From Eubacteriaceae bacterium (GTDB lineage Bacteria > Bacillota > Clostridia > Oscillospirales > Acutalibacteraceae), in NCBI GenBank assembly GCA_021770095.1, contig JAETRQ010000011.1, forward strand, positions 1 through 64,000: 64,000 bases of DNA. The letters run 5' to 3'. A model generated the notes under the pieces. It ran no database searches. It was given only the letters and a program-made list of their open reading frames with translations, and was not told the DNA's origin. Both the position numbers and the translations under genes were made by a program. Below, piece after piece: positions 52,457-61,314 of this stretch (within the stretch, counting starts at the first letter, position 1; every line of letters starts with the position of its first letter).

Positions 52457-53626
52457 TTATTCTTTCATTTGCATTGCAATATCTGCATTTACAATCTCTT
52501 CTCCGGTTTTATCTTTCAATTGTTCTCTTGATTTTTCAGATAATCCGTCATTAATCACTGCGTCCATATCACAGGTGGAAAGTTTATCAAGTTCCTCTTT
52601 TGTGATTTTACCGTCACGCAGGTCACAGCAAATTTGATTTTCATACATTGAATATTTTTTATCTTTAAAAAATCTGAGGAATTTATGCTTGATAACCCAT
52701 GCAGCAGGTTTTTGAATATATTTGTGCATAGCAGGGGATACCGAACCAATCATCCAGCATTGTCTGTCGCAATGTCGTACTGTGTTCCTTACCTTCTCAG
52801 CCTGAGGACTGTTCCACAATGTATCCCAATCCGATTCATTCAGGTTACCCATAACCAATTTTTCTTTTGTTCCGTTGCATGGCATAACATCGGCATAAGG
52901 ATCAATGAAAAAGGTGTCAAATGCCATATCACAGGGAAGAAGTCGTTTCTGACCATATATGTAATTAATCAAGCCGTGATTGAAATATGCACGGAACCAC
53001 TTTTTCGGTGAATTGGATTTGAGAAGTTCGTTAATCAGATTCTCAAATTCTTTTGCAACCATTGGTCTGTCTTTTATGATGTTTTTTGCCTCAACAAAAT
53101 AAAAAGAATTGTGAAGAGATGCGGTGGCAAATTCCATATTCATTTCATCACTGAGTTTGTAAAGGTCAACCAAATCTTTTGCGTTAGCATCCTGAACAGT
53201 CATACCGAATCCAATATCTTTCATGCCCATGTCAACAAGTTTTTTCAATGTGGTATAGCCTTTGTTGAAACCGTCACTGAGTCCTCGGATTTTATTGTTT
53301 GTTTCTTCAAGACCTTCAATAGATATTCTGATACCTATATTTGGGAATTCTTTGCACAAATCGATAATTCTGTCAGTAAAAAATCCATTGGTTGAGATTA
53401 CGATTCTGTCACTTTTTTTGTAAAGTTCTCTCACAATGTCCTTTAAGTCCTCACGGATAAAAGGTTCGCCGCCGGTAATGTTTGTAAAATACATAGGCGG
53501 TAATTTTTTGATTGTTTCAACCGTAATTTCTTCTTCAGGCTTGGATGGCTTTTTGTATCGGTTACACATATTGCATCTTGCATTGCAGCGGTATGTAACG
53601 ATGACTGTTCCGTTTAATTTTTTCAT
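52457..53626 (-). CDS. Radical SAM enzyme with SPASM-like tail
   Basis: 389 residues. The 4Fe-4S motif C-x3-C-x2-C is in TYRCNARCNMCNRY, followed by ITGGEPFIRED (SAM binding) and VISTNGFFTDR. Near residue 235 and beyond, MPCNGTKEKLVMGNLNESDWDTLWNS and HCDRQCW form an auxiliary cluster domain as in SPASM/twitch enzymes. Overlaps the acyltransferase gene by 4 nt, so it is a true member of the operon. Radical SAM enzymes in polysaccharide clusters can modify sugars or lipids; the substrate is unknown. Confidence 0.8.
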   Translation of the reverse strand: MKKLNGTVIVTYRCNARCNMCNRYKKPSKPEEEITVETIKKLPPMYFTNITGGEPFIREDLKDIVRELYKKSDRIVISTNGFFTDRIIDLCKEFPNIGIRISIEGLEETNNKIRGLSDGFNKGYTTLKKLVDMGMKDIGFGMTVQDANAKDLVDLYKLSDEMNMEFATASLHNSFYFVEAKNIIKDRPMVAKEFENLINELLKSNSPKKWFRAYFNHGLINYIYGQKRLLPCDMAFDTFFIDPYADVMPCNGTKEKLVMGNLNESDWDTLWNSPQAEKVRNTVRHCDRQCWMIGSVSPAMHKYIQKPAAWVIKHKFLRFFKDKKYSMYENQICCDLRDGKITKEELDKLSTCDMDAVINDGLSEKSREQLKDKTGEEIVNADIAMQMKE

Positions 53627-54645
53627 CTTTTTCTTTCCTTACGCATTTCTTCTATCGTCTTTAAAGGATAGAAGAAAAAGTTTGTAAATTTAATTTTATT
53701 ACTTATTATGGATACCAATACAGGTACATAAATACTGAACAGGATTCCGGCTATGAAGTGAATCAGATAATTGTCGATGGATAGTTTTAATAATACGATT
53801 CTGATACCTGCAGCAAAAATGGTGTGCATAACAAATATTTGGAAAGTATAATTTTTGAATGTATCCAGAATCTTTGACTTTTTTATATGTTGGAAAATCT
53901 GTACGATAATCAGTATAGCAAATATTGCAAATACAATATTGATTGCCCGTATGAAATATCCATTCATATTCTCCCTATAGTTATAATAGAGTATGCTTGC
54001 CAAAATATATAATACGGTTTCAATAATACAGATAGGCTTTTTAACTTTCCACTCTTCTTTTATAAAACATCCTATATAAAAATATATTCCGTAAGACATT
54101 ACCGAATTGATGAAATATACAGGGGTCTGTACAAAAATAAATACTATTTTTAATACAAGAAAAATTGCAAAGGTTAATATTTTATTGTTGTTGCAGAGTT
54201 TTTCTATTAAAGGAACAACAATGAATATAGAAAGAAGGGCATATAAAAACCAGTACGGTGCCATTGGATTGTTGAATATTCCGATTAATTCATCCATGCC
54301 CTTTGCTTCATTTACACTGGAGGAGAATAAAACATTCAGTCCGAGAAAAATTAAATAGAAAGTAAAGTACGGAACAGATAGATTTATTATCTTTTTGAGC
54401 TCAAATTTTCCGTAATTTTTCCAAGTGAAAGTCTGTTTGCTTTTGCAAAACAGAAATCCGCTCATACACATAAACAGCGGCATATGAAACAGATATATGA
54501 ACCAATTTATAAAATCAGTAATATTTTGATGGTTATCAATTCCGCTTTTTTGCAGGGATTGAATCAAATGACCGAGAATGACTAAAAAGCAGGCAAATGC
54601 CTTTACATAATCAACCCATTCAATTCTTTTTTTTTGGTCAGGCAT
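53623..54645 (-). CDS. Acyltransferase 3 family membrane protein
   Basis: 340 residues, about ten hydrophobic segments. RIEWVDYVKAFACFLVILGHL and FHMPLFMCMSGFLF are the AT3/OafA signatures with the conserved His. Transfers acetyl or other acyl groups to sugars on or across the membrane. AAGGAATT precedes the start. 4-nt overlap with the radical SAM gene. Confidence 0.92.
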   Translation of the reverse strand: MPDQKKRIEWVDYVKAFACFLVILGHLIQSLQKSGIDNHQNITDFINWFIYLFHMPLFMCMSGFLFCKSKQTFTWKNYGKFELKKIINLSVPYFTFYLIFLGLNVLFSSSVNEAKGMDELIGIFNNPMAPYWFLYALLSIFIVVPLIEKLCNNNKILTFAIFLVLKIVFIFVQTPVYFINSVMSYGIYFYIGCFIKEEWKVKKPICIIETVLYILASILYYNYRENMNGYFIRAINIVFAIFAILIIVQIFQHIKKSKILDTFKNYTFQIFVMHTIFAAGIRIVLLKLSIDNYLIHFIAGILFSIYVPVLVSIISNKIKFTNFFFYPLKTIEEMRKERKR

Positions 54646-54668
54646 GGTTTAATTCCTTTCAGGATACA

Positions 54669-55361
54669 TTATCTTGTACCGATAACTTTTGCCGGCACAC
54701 CGCCGACGATTGTGTAATCATCAACATCCTTATTAACAACTGCACCTGCGGCAACAACGCAGCCTTTACCGATTTCTACACCATCAAGTATAACTGCATT
54801 TGCACCAATCCAACAGTCCTCACCAATTTCGACACCTTGTCGTGATGCACCCTGAAGGTAAATCGGTGTTTCTTTATCTTTAAAAATATGATTTTCCGAA
54901 AAAACTTTTACTCCCGGACCAAAAATGGTTGAATTTCCGATTTTCACATTACCGCGTACGGATATAAATGCATTTGCGGCAATACCAACATCGTTTCCGA
55001 TTTCAAGACTTTCACCAAGTTCACGGATAACGCCGGTACATTCTATCATACTGTTTTTACCGAGTGAAAAATTATTGCCGATTTTTACTCCGCCTCGGCA
55101 AAGTGCGTTAATAAAGCAACCGTCTTCGATAGTCAAACCTGAACCGGATTCAATATGACTTTTGGATTTAATCTTTACATTTTTACCGATAAAAGTCATT
55201 TTGCCGCTTTTTTTGAATTGAATACGGCAAAAGAATCCTCTGATAAGCATAAACATACGGGTAAAAAGGATACCGATAAGGTCGGCAGATGTTATATTCT
55301 CATCAATTATGTATTCTCTGTGTTTGATTTTGCTTATGAGTTTTGAAACAAGTTTAACCAT
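54669..55361 (-). CDS. Hexapeptide-repeat acetyltransferase
   Basis: 230 residues. After ~55 residues a left-handed beta-helix of [LIV]-G-x-x-x-x repeats runs to the end (e.g. VKIGNNFSLG, LEIGNDVGIA, GEDCWIGANAVILDGVEIGKGCVVAAGAVV). Similar to WbbJ/LacA-like sugar O-acetyltransferases, with the catalytic His in FSENHIF. Two different acyltransferases in the operon suggest two acyl decorations or a combined pathway. Confidence 0.9.
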   Translation of the reverse strand: MVKLVSKLISKIKHREYIIDENITSADLIGILFTRMFMLIRGFFCRIQFKKSGKMTFIGKNVKIKSKSHIESGSGLTIEDGCFINALCRGGVKIGNNFSLGKNSMIECTGVIRELGESLEIGNDVGIAANAFISVRGNVKIGNSTIFGPGVKVFSENHIFKDKETPIYLQGASRQGVEIGEDCWIGANAVILDGVEIGKGCVVAAGAVVNKDVDDYTIVGGVPAKVIGTR

Positions 55362-55371
55362 AATTTGTCCT

Positions 55372-56571
55372 CTAAATTAAATCGCGATAGATTTTTAATA
55401 CTGTATCACAGTATTTGTTAATCGTGTATTCTTTGCTTGCTGTAATACAGTTTTGTTCCATATCTGCAAGCAGTTTGCTGTTGTTATAAAGATATTGAAT
55501 TTTCTCCTCAAGGTCATCCTTGTCATATGCTTTGAAGATTTTACCTGTAATGTCATCATCAATCAGCTCCGGCGATCCGCCTAAATCGGAGCAGATAACA
55601 GGTGTGCCGAGTGACATGGATTCCAGAATGGTCATAGGGCAGTTTTCATTGCATTCGGATGGATTGAGTGAAAACATTGCATTTCTGATAAGCGTATTGA
55701 GTTCTTCTCCGCTTTTAAAGCCGACAAGTTCTATGTTGTCTGCGCCTTTGCACAAATCTGTTAATGGACCTGTTCCTGCAAATATAAAATGTATATCCTT
55801 GAGCCTTTTGCATACTTCAACAAGACTTTTTATGCCCTTCTCAATACTGAGTCTGCCAAAATACAAAACATATTTTTTGCTTTTATCTTTAGGTGAAAGG
55901 TTGGTTTGCTCATCACAGAAATTATGGAGTACCTGAATTTTGTTTTTTTCAACACCTGCTTTTGTTATAACATCAGCCATAAACTGACTTGGACAGATGT
56001 ATTTGTCAACCAAATTATAGGTATCTTTTTTGTGATAATAATAAGATTCAAATGCAGCAATTGAACTCTTTAATAAAGATGCCTGCAGGCACTTGTTTTT
56101 TATACAATTTATATATTTGCCGTCAAAACATTCTGAACAAATTTCTTCTTTTTGCTCATTATACATTCTGTGGTTAGGACAGGCAACCTGAACATCGTGA
56201 ACGGTCTGAACAATAGGGATGCCGTGTGCTTTTATTTCATAAATTATGGAAGGGGTAAGCTGGAAGTTAATATTGTTTAGGTGGACAATATCGGGTTTGA
56301 AGTTCTCAAGAACAATCTTTATTTTCTTTCTTGCTTCGATTGAATAAATTGTTTTTAAAGAATACTTAATTTTGCTAACCGTGTTTGCAGTGTGAAAATC
56401 CATATTGTCTGTATATTGTTCAGCATTATTTCCTACACATCTGTCTTTATGTTCCATACCGAAGTATTGCACCTGATGACCTGCAGATTCAAGGAATTTA
56501 CCGAGTTTAAACGCATAAGTTTCAGAACCGCCTTTTGGATACAGGAACTTATTAACAATCAGAATTTTCAT
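55372..56571 (-). CDS. Family 4 glycosyltransferase
   Basis: 399 residues, GT-B fold. N-terminal VNKFLYPKGGSETYAFKLGKFLESAGH and C-terminal YFGRLSIEKGIKSLVEVCKRL, SLNPSECNENCPMTILESMSLGTPVICSDLGGSPE, the EX7E motif of GT4. A four-Cys insertion (ACPNHRMYNEQKEEICSECF...CIKNKC) around residues 130-160 is shared with a GT4 subgroup. 1-nt overlap with the preceding gene. Confidence 0.93.
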   Translation of the reverse strand: MKILIVNKFLYPKGGSETYAFKLGKFLESAGHQVQYFGMEHKDRCVGNNAEQYTDNMDFHTANTVSKIKYSLKTIYSIEARKKIKIVLENFKPDIVHLNNINFQLTPSIIYEIKAHGIPIVQTVHDVQVACPNHRMYNEQKEEICSECFDGKYINCIKNKCLQASLLKSSIAAFESYYYHKKDTYNLVDKYICPSQFMADVITKAGVEKNKIQVLHNFCDEQTNLSPKDKSKKYVLYFGRLSIEKGIKSLVEVCKRLKDIHFIFAGTGPLTDLCKGADNIELVGFKSGEELNTLIRNAMFSLNPSECNENCPMTILESMSLGTPVICSDLGGSPELIDDDITGKIFKAYDKDDLEEKIQYLYNNSKLLADMEQNCITASKEYTINKYCDTVLKIYRDLI

Positions 56572-57695
56572 TAAAATGAGTCTCCTTTATAAAGCACCTC
56601 TGTCCTTTTTACAATTGTGTTCCAATCATATTTGCTGCATATGTAATCGCTTGATTTCTCTTTGAATTCACTGACTTTATCAGGTGAGTTAATCAGCATT
56701 TCAAGTTTTTCTTTTAAATCATCAGCATTGCCTTTTTCAAATGTAAATGCTTTGTTTTCACACACTTCTGTACATTCCTTAATATCGGAAGTAAGGCAGC
56801 AATTGCCATAACTCATTGCTTCAAGCAAACTCAGAGGCATACCTTCCAAATCACTCGGAAGGCAGTATATATACGCGTTTGAATAAAGTTCTTCAAGAAT
56901 TTCTCCCTGCACAAAGTTCGTAAAGATAATTCTGTCATCATTGTCTGCAAGAGCCTGAACCTCTTCAAAATACGCACTTGTATGGCTTGCACCGCCTGCA
57001 ATAACAAGTTTTTTATTTGTATATATTTTCTTAAACGCATCAATCAAAAGATGAACATTTTTCTCAGGCACAATTCTGCCGAGGAATAAAATGTATTCAT
57101 CTTTTGAAATGTTATATTTTTCTTTTATGTGATAATCGTTTCTTTTTTCAGGCTTCGTGATACCGTTGGGTATGAATACGGTTTCTCTGCCATATGTATC
57201 AAGAAAATACTGTTTTGTATTTTCAGACAGAACGATAATTTCATCAGCATATTTAACTGCCATTTTTTCGCCGAATTTTAAAAAAGCAGTTGCAAATCCA
57301 CCCCATTTTGATCTTTGCCAGTCAAGTCCGTGGATAGTAACAATCACTCTTTTACCAAATAATTTTGGCAAAAAAGACATTGCGGCAGGGCCTTCAGCGT
57401 GGATGTGAATAACGTCAAATCTGCTCAGTGATGCTCTTAATGTTGCCAGAAAACTGTATACAATGGCATTTAACTTTGCATTATTAAAGGTGAAAACGGT
57501 TTTAAGTTTAATACCGTTATATTGTTTTAATTCGGCATTATCAAATTCTTTTCCTGCAACATGGCTGCCTTTACGGTTGTATGCAACAACGCAATGACCG
57601 TTTTCAACAAGACGTGTTGAAAGTTCATCGACAACGATTTCGATTCCGCCTTCACGTGAGGGTATTCGTTTGTGACCTATCATTGCAATTTTCAT
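56571..57695 (-). CDS. Family 4 glycosyltransferase (DUF1972-type, rhamnosyltransferase-like)
   Basis: 374 residues. MIGHKRIPSREGGIEIVVDELSTRLVENGH is the DUF1972 signature seen in the transferases that often act second, right after the priming enzyme. C-terminal FLGRIVPEKNVHLLIDAFKKI and CLPSDLEGMPLSLLEAMSYGNC give the EX7E motif. Donor may be dTDP-rhamnose or another hexose. TAATG overlaps on both sides with neighbours. Confidence 0.92.
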   Translation of the reverse strand: MKIAMIGHKRIPSREGGIEIVVDELSTRLVENGHCVVAYNRKGSHVAGKEFDNAELKQYNGIKLKTVFTFNNAKLNAIVYSFLATLRASLSRFDVIHIHAEGPAAMSFLPKLFGKRVIVTIHGLDWQRSKWGGFATAFLKFGEKMAVKYADEIIVLSENTKQYFLDTYGRETVFIPNGITKPEKRNDYHIKEKYNISKDEYILFLGRIVPEKNVHLLIDAFKKIYTNKKLVIAGGASHTSAYFEEVQALADNDDRIIFTNFVQGEILEELYSNAYIYCLPSDLEGMPLSLLEAMSYGNCCLTSDIKECTEVCENKAFTFEKGNADDLKEKLEMLINSPDKVSEFKEKSSDYICSKYDWNTIVKRTEVLYKGDSF

Positions 57696-59179
57696 TATTC
57701 AGCACCTTTGTGGGTTAACACAATGTCCACTGTTTTAAACAGTATTTTTATATCCATTCCGATTGACCAGTTATCAATATATTCACAGTCAAGCGCAACA
57801 ACTTCTTCAAAGTCCTGTATATCAGACCTGCCGGAAACCTGCCACATACCGGTTATACCCGGCTTGAGTGAAAGTCTTCTTTTATGATGGCTTTCATATT
57901 GTTCAAATTCATCCAATGTAGGAGGACGTGTGCCGACAAGGCTCATATCTCCTTTGAGAACATTCCAAAACTGCGGCAGTTCATCAATACTTGTTTTTCT
58001 GATGAATTTACCCACCTTAGTGATTCTTGGGTCATTGTCCATTTTGAACATAAGTCCGTCCATTTTGTTTTGTGCCATTAATGCCTGCTTGCGTTCTTCG
58101 GCATCAGGATACATTGAACGGAGCTTGTATATATTGAATATTCTGCCGTTTTTACCGACTCTCTGCTGTTTGAAGATAAGCGGACCCGGTGATTCAATAA
58201 GAAGCGGAATGGCGGTAATAAGAATAATCGGCAAAGAGATAATTGTACCGGCCAATCCGCCGATTATATCCATTATTCTTTTGATAACAAGATAACCGTT
58301 ATTATGAATGATAGGCGAAAATACAGCCATTGGATAATCTGCTTTTATTAAACAGTCCATGTTGTCAAATTTACTGTTTTTTACAATTCTTTCAAGCGAA
58401 GGAATATTTACATTAACCGTTATTCCCATATCTTCAAGTTCTTCAATTAAATGGGTTACTTCATCCATATGCCCTTCAGGAAGATTGATGAACACTTCAT
58501 CAAGAGATGCTGTACGAATCCAGCCCATAACATTTTCAAGATTCGCAACCACAGGAACCATATCAACATTATCAATTCTTTTGAAATCAGCGGATGATTT
58601 ATCATCAGATGAATAGATACCATATGATGTTCCGTCAAATTCCGTATCAATAAGTGCAATGGCTTTTACATTTTTGGTCCAGTCCATTTTGAGCTCTTTT
58701 ACAAAATTTTCTGCTCTGTCCGTTGTTGTTATGATTCCGGTCATGGTTGCCATACGGTTGGTGGACATTTTATAAATCATTATTTTTTTCAGTATAAAAC
58801 GCCCGACAAGCGACAATATACAAAAACCGACAAATCCGCCAATGAACATATATCTTGATTCAATAATTTCATTTTTTGTCAGTAAAAGAGAAATCGCAAA
58901 AATAGAATATGTAATGGCACAGTTTCTCAGCGTAGACCAGAATTCCATAATTCTGTTTCGTTTTAAGAGATTAATAGGTGATGAAAAACAGAAAAATGTT
59001 AGGATGAAAGAAAATGCAAGGAGAATAAAATATGCACTCCATTGCTCCTGTGCGTAATTCATTAATTTGTTCAGTATACAACCGAACACAGTAAAGCAAA
59101 AAACACTTGATATGACTAAAGAAAATATTCCTACAAGGAACTCAAATATTTTTTGTATGGTTTTTCTGTTGTTATTCAT
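57695..59179 (-). CDS. Exopolysaccharide priming glycosylphosphotransferase
   Basis: 494 residues. Four hydrophobic segments (about 13-125), a CoA-binding-like domain (about 140-270), then a fifth segment and the bacterial sugar transferase domain: FKQQRVGKNGRIFNIYKLRSM, KVGKFIRKTSIDELPQFWNVLKGDMSLVGTRPP and the C-terminal LDCEYIDNWSIGMDIKIL. Transfers a sugar phosphate from a UDP-sugar to undecaprenyl phosphate, the first committed step. Third gene of the operon. Confidence 0.95.
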   Translation of the reverse strand: MNNNRKTIQKIFEFLVGIFSLVISSVFCFTVFGCILNKLMNYAQEQWSAYFILLAFSFILTFFCFSSPINLLKRNRIMEFWSTLRNCAITYSIFAISLLLTKNEIIESRYMFIGGFVGFCILSLVGRFILKKIMIYKMSTNRMATMTGIITTTDRAENFVKELKMDWTKNVKAIALIDTEFDGTSYGIYSSDDKSSADFKRIDNVDMVPVVANLENVMGWIRTASLDEVFINLPEGHMDEVTHLIEELEDMGITVNVNIPSLERIVKNSKFDNMDCLIKADYPMAVFSPIIHNNGYLVIKRIMDIIGGLAGTIISLPIILITAIPLLIESPGPLIFKQQRVGKNGRIFNIYKLRSMYPDAEERKQALMAQNKMDGLMFKMDNDPRITKVGKFIRKTSIDELPQFWNVLKGDMSLVGTRPPTLDEFEQYESHHKRRLSLKPGITGMWQVSGRSDIQDFEEVVALDCEYIDNWSIGMDIKILFKTVDIVLTHKGAE

Positions 59180-59209
59180 TATCCATCAACCTAACTAACA
59201 CATTAAAAC

Positions 59210-60010
59210 TTACTTGCCTCTATGATAATTGCTGCGGTAATTGTTGCCGTAACTGTAATCATAATTGTAACTGTATTTTGATTTATAACCTCTTTTGTAA
59301 TAAGAGTAATAACTGTTTTTAGTTCCCTGTACATCGTTCATAATGAAACCGACGATAGGCGCATTAATCTGCTGAAGAGCGTTAACTGTTACTTTAACAT
59401 CCTGAATATCGGTTGTTTCCATTTTAACAACAAGGATATATCCTGTTGCTTTTGATGCAAAAGCCGTGGAGTCTGTAACAAGATTTATCGGCGGTGTATC
59501 AATCAGCACACAGTCGTAATGTGCCTTAATGAATTCCAGCAGTTTATCCATTCTTGCTGAAGAAAGAAGTTCAGCAGGGTTTGGAGGAATTTTACCCGCA
59601 GTAAGGATAGACAAATTTTCAATATCTGTTTTTGAAACAGTGATGTTATCTGTGAGTCCTGCAAGGATTTCCGAAAGACCGTTTTTTACAGGAATAGAGA
59701 ACATACGGTGAATTGTGGGATTTCGCATATCAGCGTCAACAAGCAGTGTCTTTTTCCCCATCTGAGCAAAAGAAATTGCCATATTAATTGTGTTGATTGA
59801 TTTACCGTTATTTGCGGTAGGGCTTGATATAACGAATATCGGGCATTTTTCACCCTGCTGTGTGAACAACAGATTTGTTCTGATTGAATTATATGCTTCT
59901 TTAACAACAAAAGGAGATTCGGCACAAAGAATTTTCTTTTGGTCTTCACGTGAGAAAGTAGCTTGTTTATTGTTGTTTTTATTCTTTTTGAATATATTTT
60001 TGATAGCCAT
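59210..60010 (-). CDS. CpsD/CapB-type bacterial tyrosine kinase
   Basis: 266 residues. Walker A is SSPTANNGKSI (Lys and Ser kept, but Ile where Ser/Thr normally follows and Asn-Asn replacing Gly-Glu), Walker A' is TLLVDADMRNP, and Walker B is CVLIDTPP. The C-terminal ~40 residues are rich in Tyr (YYSYYKRGYKSKYSYNYDYSYGNNYRSNY), the autophosphorylation cluster. Works with the Wzz-like membrane activator encoded just upstream (1-nt overlap). No CpsB/CapC-type phosphatase gene is seen in the operon. Confidence 0.93.
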   Translation of the reverse strand: MAIKNIFKKNKNNNKQATFSREDQKKILCAESPFVVKEAYNSIRTNLLFTQQGEKCPIFVISSPTANNGKSINTINMAISFAQMGKKTLLVDADMRNPTIHRMFSIPVKNGLSEILAGLTDNITVSKTDIENLSILTAGKIPPNPAELLSSARMDKLLEFIKAHYDCVLIDTPPINLVTDSTAFASKATGYILVVKMETTDIQDVKVTVNALQQINAPIVGFIMNDVQGTKNSYYSYYKRGYKSKYSYNYDYSYGNNYRSNYHRGK

Positions 60011-60807
60011 TATTCTTTATCCTCCTTATTGTTAAGTTTTGTTTCAATTGAAGGTTTTGGCGGTTCAAGAGTAGTGGTGGATGTGGTAGCACTTGATTCT
60101 TTTTTATCTGTAATTGGAAGAAGTCGCGGTATTGTACCAAGAATTGGAATATCAAATTCATTTTCCAAATCTCTTTGGTCATGAATACTTGTGTCAAACA
60201 ATTCTTTGATATAGAAAACAATGAAAGCAACAAAGAATGCAGCAACAAATCCTATAAGCAAATTCTTCTTTAAATCAGGAGAAGAAGGTGATGTTGGAAG
60301 TGTTGCATAGTCAATGACCTCAACACCGCCGACTTTAAGAATTCTTACAATTTCATCAGGGCATGTTTCCGCCACTGCATTTGCAATATCCATAGCTTGC
60401 TGCGGTGATGTGCTGGTTACATTAATCTGGAATGCAACTGTATCTTCAATCTGTGAGCAGCTAATCATACCTCTTAACTGGCTTGCAGTGATACTGTTCC
60501 CGAGTTTATCTGCAACTTTTTCGCGGAATGTGTTGCTCTTTACAACAACGAGATATGTGTTTACAAGTTTTTGTGCAGCATCATATTCGTTTGAAGTAAT
60601 AGAACTGCTTGTACCGATTCGGTTGTCACTGCTGCTGTAAACATGGAGCTGAACATATGCAGTGTATTTCGGCGTTATGAAAAAGTTAGTTATACATCCT
60701 GAAATTGCAGTGCCTATAAAAGCAATAAGCAAGATGAAAACAATTTTTTTCTTTAATGTGGAAACTATTTTACTTAAGTCTATGTATATTTCTTTATTTT
60801 CTTCCAT
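60010..60807 (-). CDS. Wzz/CapA-like chain-length and kinase-activator protein
   Basis: 265 residues after TTGGAGGAAG. Hydrophobic segments near 20-40 and 175-195 flank an extracytoplasmic domain (QLHVYSSSDNR...QIEDTVAFQINVTSTSPQQAMDIANAVAE), and the C-terminal cytoplasmic tail would activate the kinase. The proline-rich motif before the second segment (LPTSPSSPDLKK) is the Wzz signature. First gene of the exopolysaccharide operon, behind a consensus promoter. Confidence 0.94.
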   Translation of the reverse strand: MEENKEIYIDLSKIVSTLKKKIVFILLIAFIGTAISGCITNFFITPKYTAYVQLHVYSSSDNRIGTSSSITSNEYDAAQKLVNTYLVVVKSNTFREKVADKLGNSITASQLRGMISCSQIEDTVAFQINVTSTSPQQAMDIANAVAETCPDEIVRILKVGGVEVIDYATLPTSPSSPDLKKNLLIGFVAAFFVAFIVFYIKELFDTSIHDQRDLENEFDIPILGTIPRLLPITDKKESSATTSTTTLEPPKPSIETKLNNKEDKE

Positions 60808-60855
60808 AACTCAACTTCCTCCAAATGATTATAAAAATCTCATAATATTATATTA

Positions 60856-60884
60856 ATTATATCAATTTACTTATAATATGTCAA
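60856..60884 (-). promoter_or_regulatory. Full-consensus sigma-A promoter of the exopolysaccharide operon
   Basis: On the minus strand TTGACA (60879-60884), 17-nt spacer, TATAAT (60856-60861). The ~45-nt leader begins in a very AT-rich stretch. All 15 genes downstream overlap or lie within 30 nt, so this is probably the only main promoter. Confidence 0.85.
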
Positions 60885-60926
60885 TTATAATATATATATT
60901 ATATAAGGTAAATTGTTGAAAAATAA

Positions 60927-60955
60927 AAGTGCCTGTATCATTACAACAGACACTT
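60927..60955 (-). terminator. Intrinsic terminator after the Dabb gene
   Basis: AAGTGCCTG and CAGACACTT pair (one G-U), followed on the minus strand by TTTTATTTTT. Confidence 0.78.
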
Positions 60956-60968
60956 AATTGTTTTAGAC

Positions 60969-61259
60969 TTAAATATAATAGTCAACTGCAACCGAAGACT
61001 CACGAACAGAGTGAATATATTTTTTTACAACATTACAGTGATATGGGTCATTCTGATATTCTTCCAGTGCTTTTTCATCATCAAAAGTAGTTTGCAGAAT
61101 AATGTCATATGAACGCTGGGAATGCAAAAAATCAATGCCTACCTCAAGACTTCTGATTTGTGGCACATTACCAACCATAGATTTGAATATTTCTGCTGCT
61201 TTTTCACAACTTTCTTTGCTGTTGTCTTGTAATTTGAAACATACAATATGCTTAACCAT
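60969..61259 (-). CDS. Stress-responsive A/B barrel (Dabb) domain protein
   Basis: 96 residues from ATG 61259 (AGGAGGATG upstream); upstream extension of the frame enters a terminator. MVKHIVCFKL, VPQIRSLEVGIDF, SYDIILQTTFDDEKALEEYQNDPYH and VDYYI are Dabb hallmarks. Small dimeric barrel of uncertain function, widespread in gut Clostridia. Separated from rny by a terminator. Confidence 0.92.
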   Translation of the reverse strand: MVKHIVCFKLQDNSKESCEKAAEIFKSMVGNVPQIRSLEVGIDFLHSQRSYDIILQTTFDDEKALEEYQNDPYHCNVVKKYIHSVRESSVAVDYYI

Positions 61260-61284
61260 TATACAACATCCTCCTGTAAAAAAA

Positions 61285-61307
61285 TGCCGACATTTGTCGT
61301 GCCGGCA
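61285..61307 (-). terminator. Intrinsic terminator after rny
   Basis: On the minus strand TGCCGGC (61301-61307) pairs with GTCGGCA (61285-61291, one G-U), then seven T. Confidence 0.75.
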
Positions 61308-61314
61308 CTTTTTA

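Noticed and set aside
49901-53626. Radical SAM enzyme as a sulfatase-maturing enzyme for the sulfatase-like protein
   Set aside because: The sulfatase-like protein has no Cys/Ser-x-Pro-x-Arg sequence to be converted to formylglycine, and three other genes' order does not pair them specifically.
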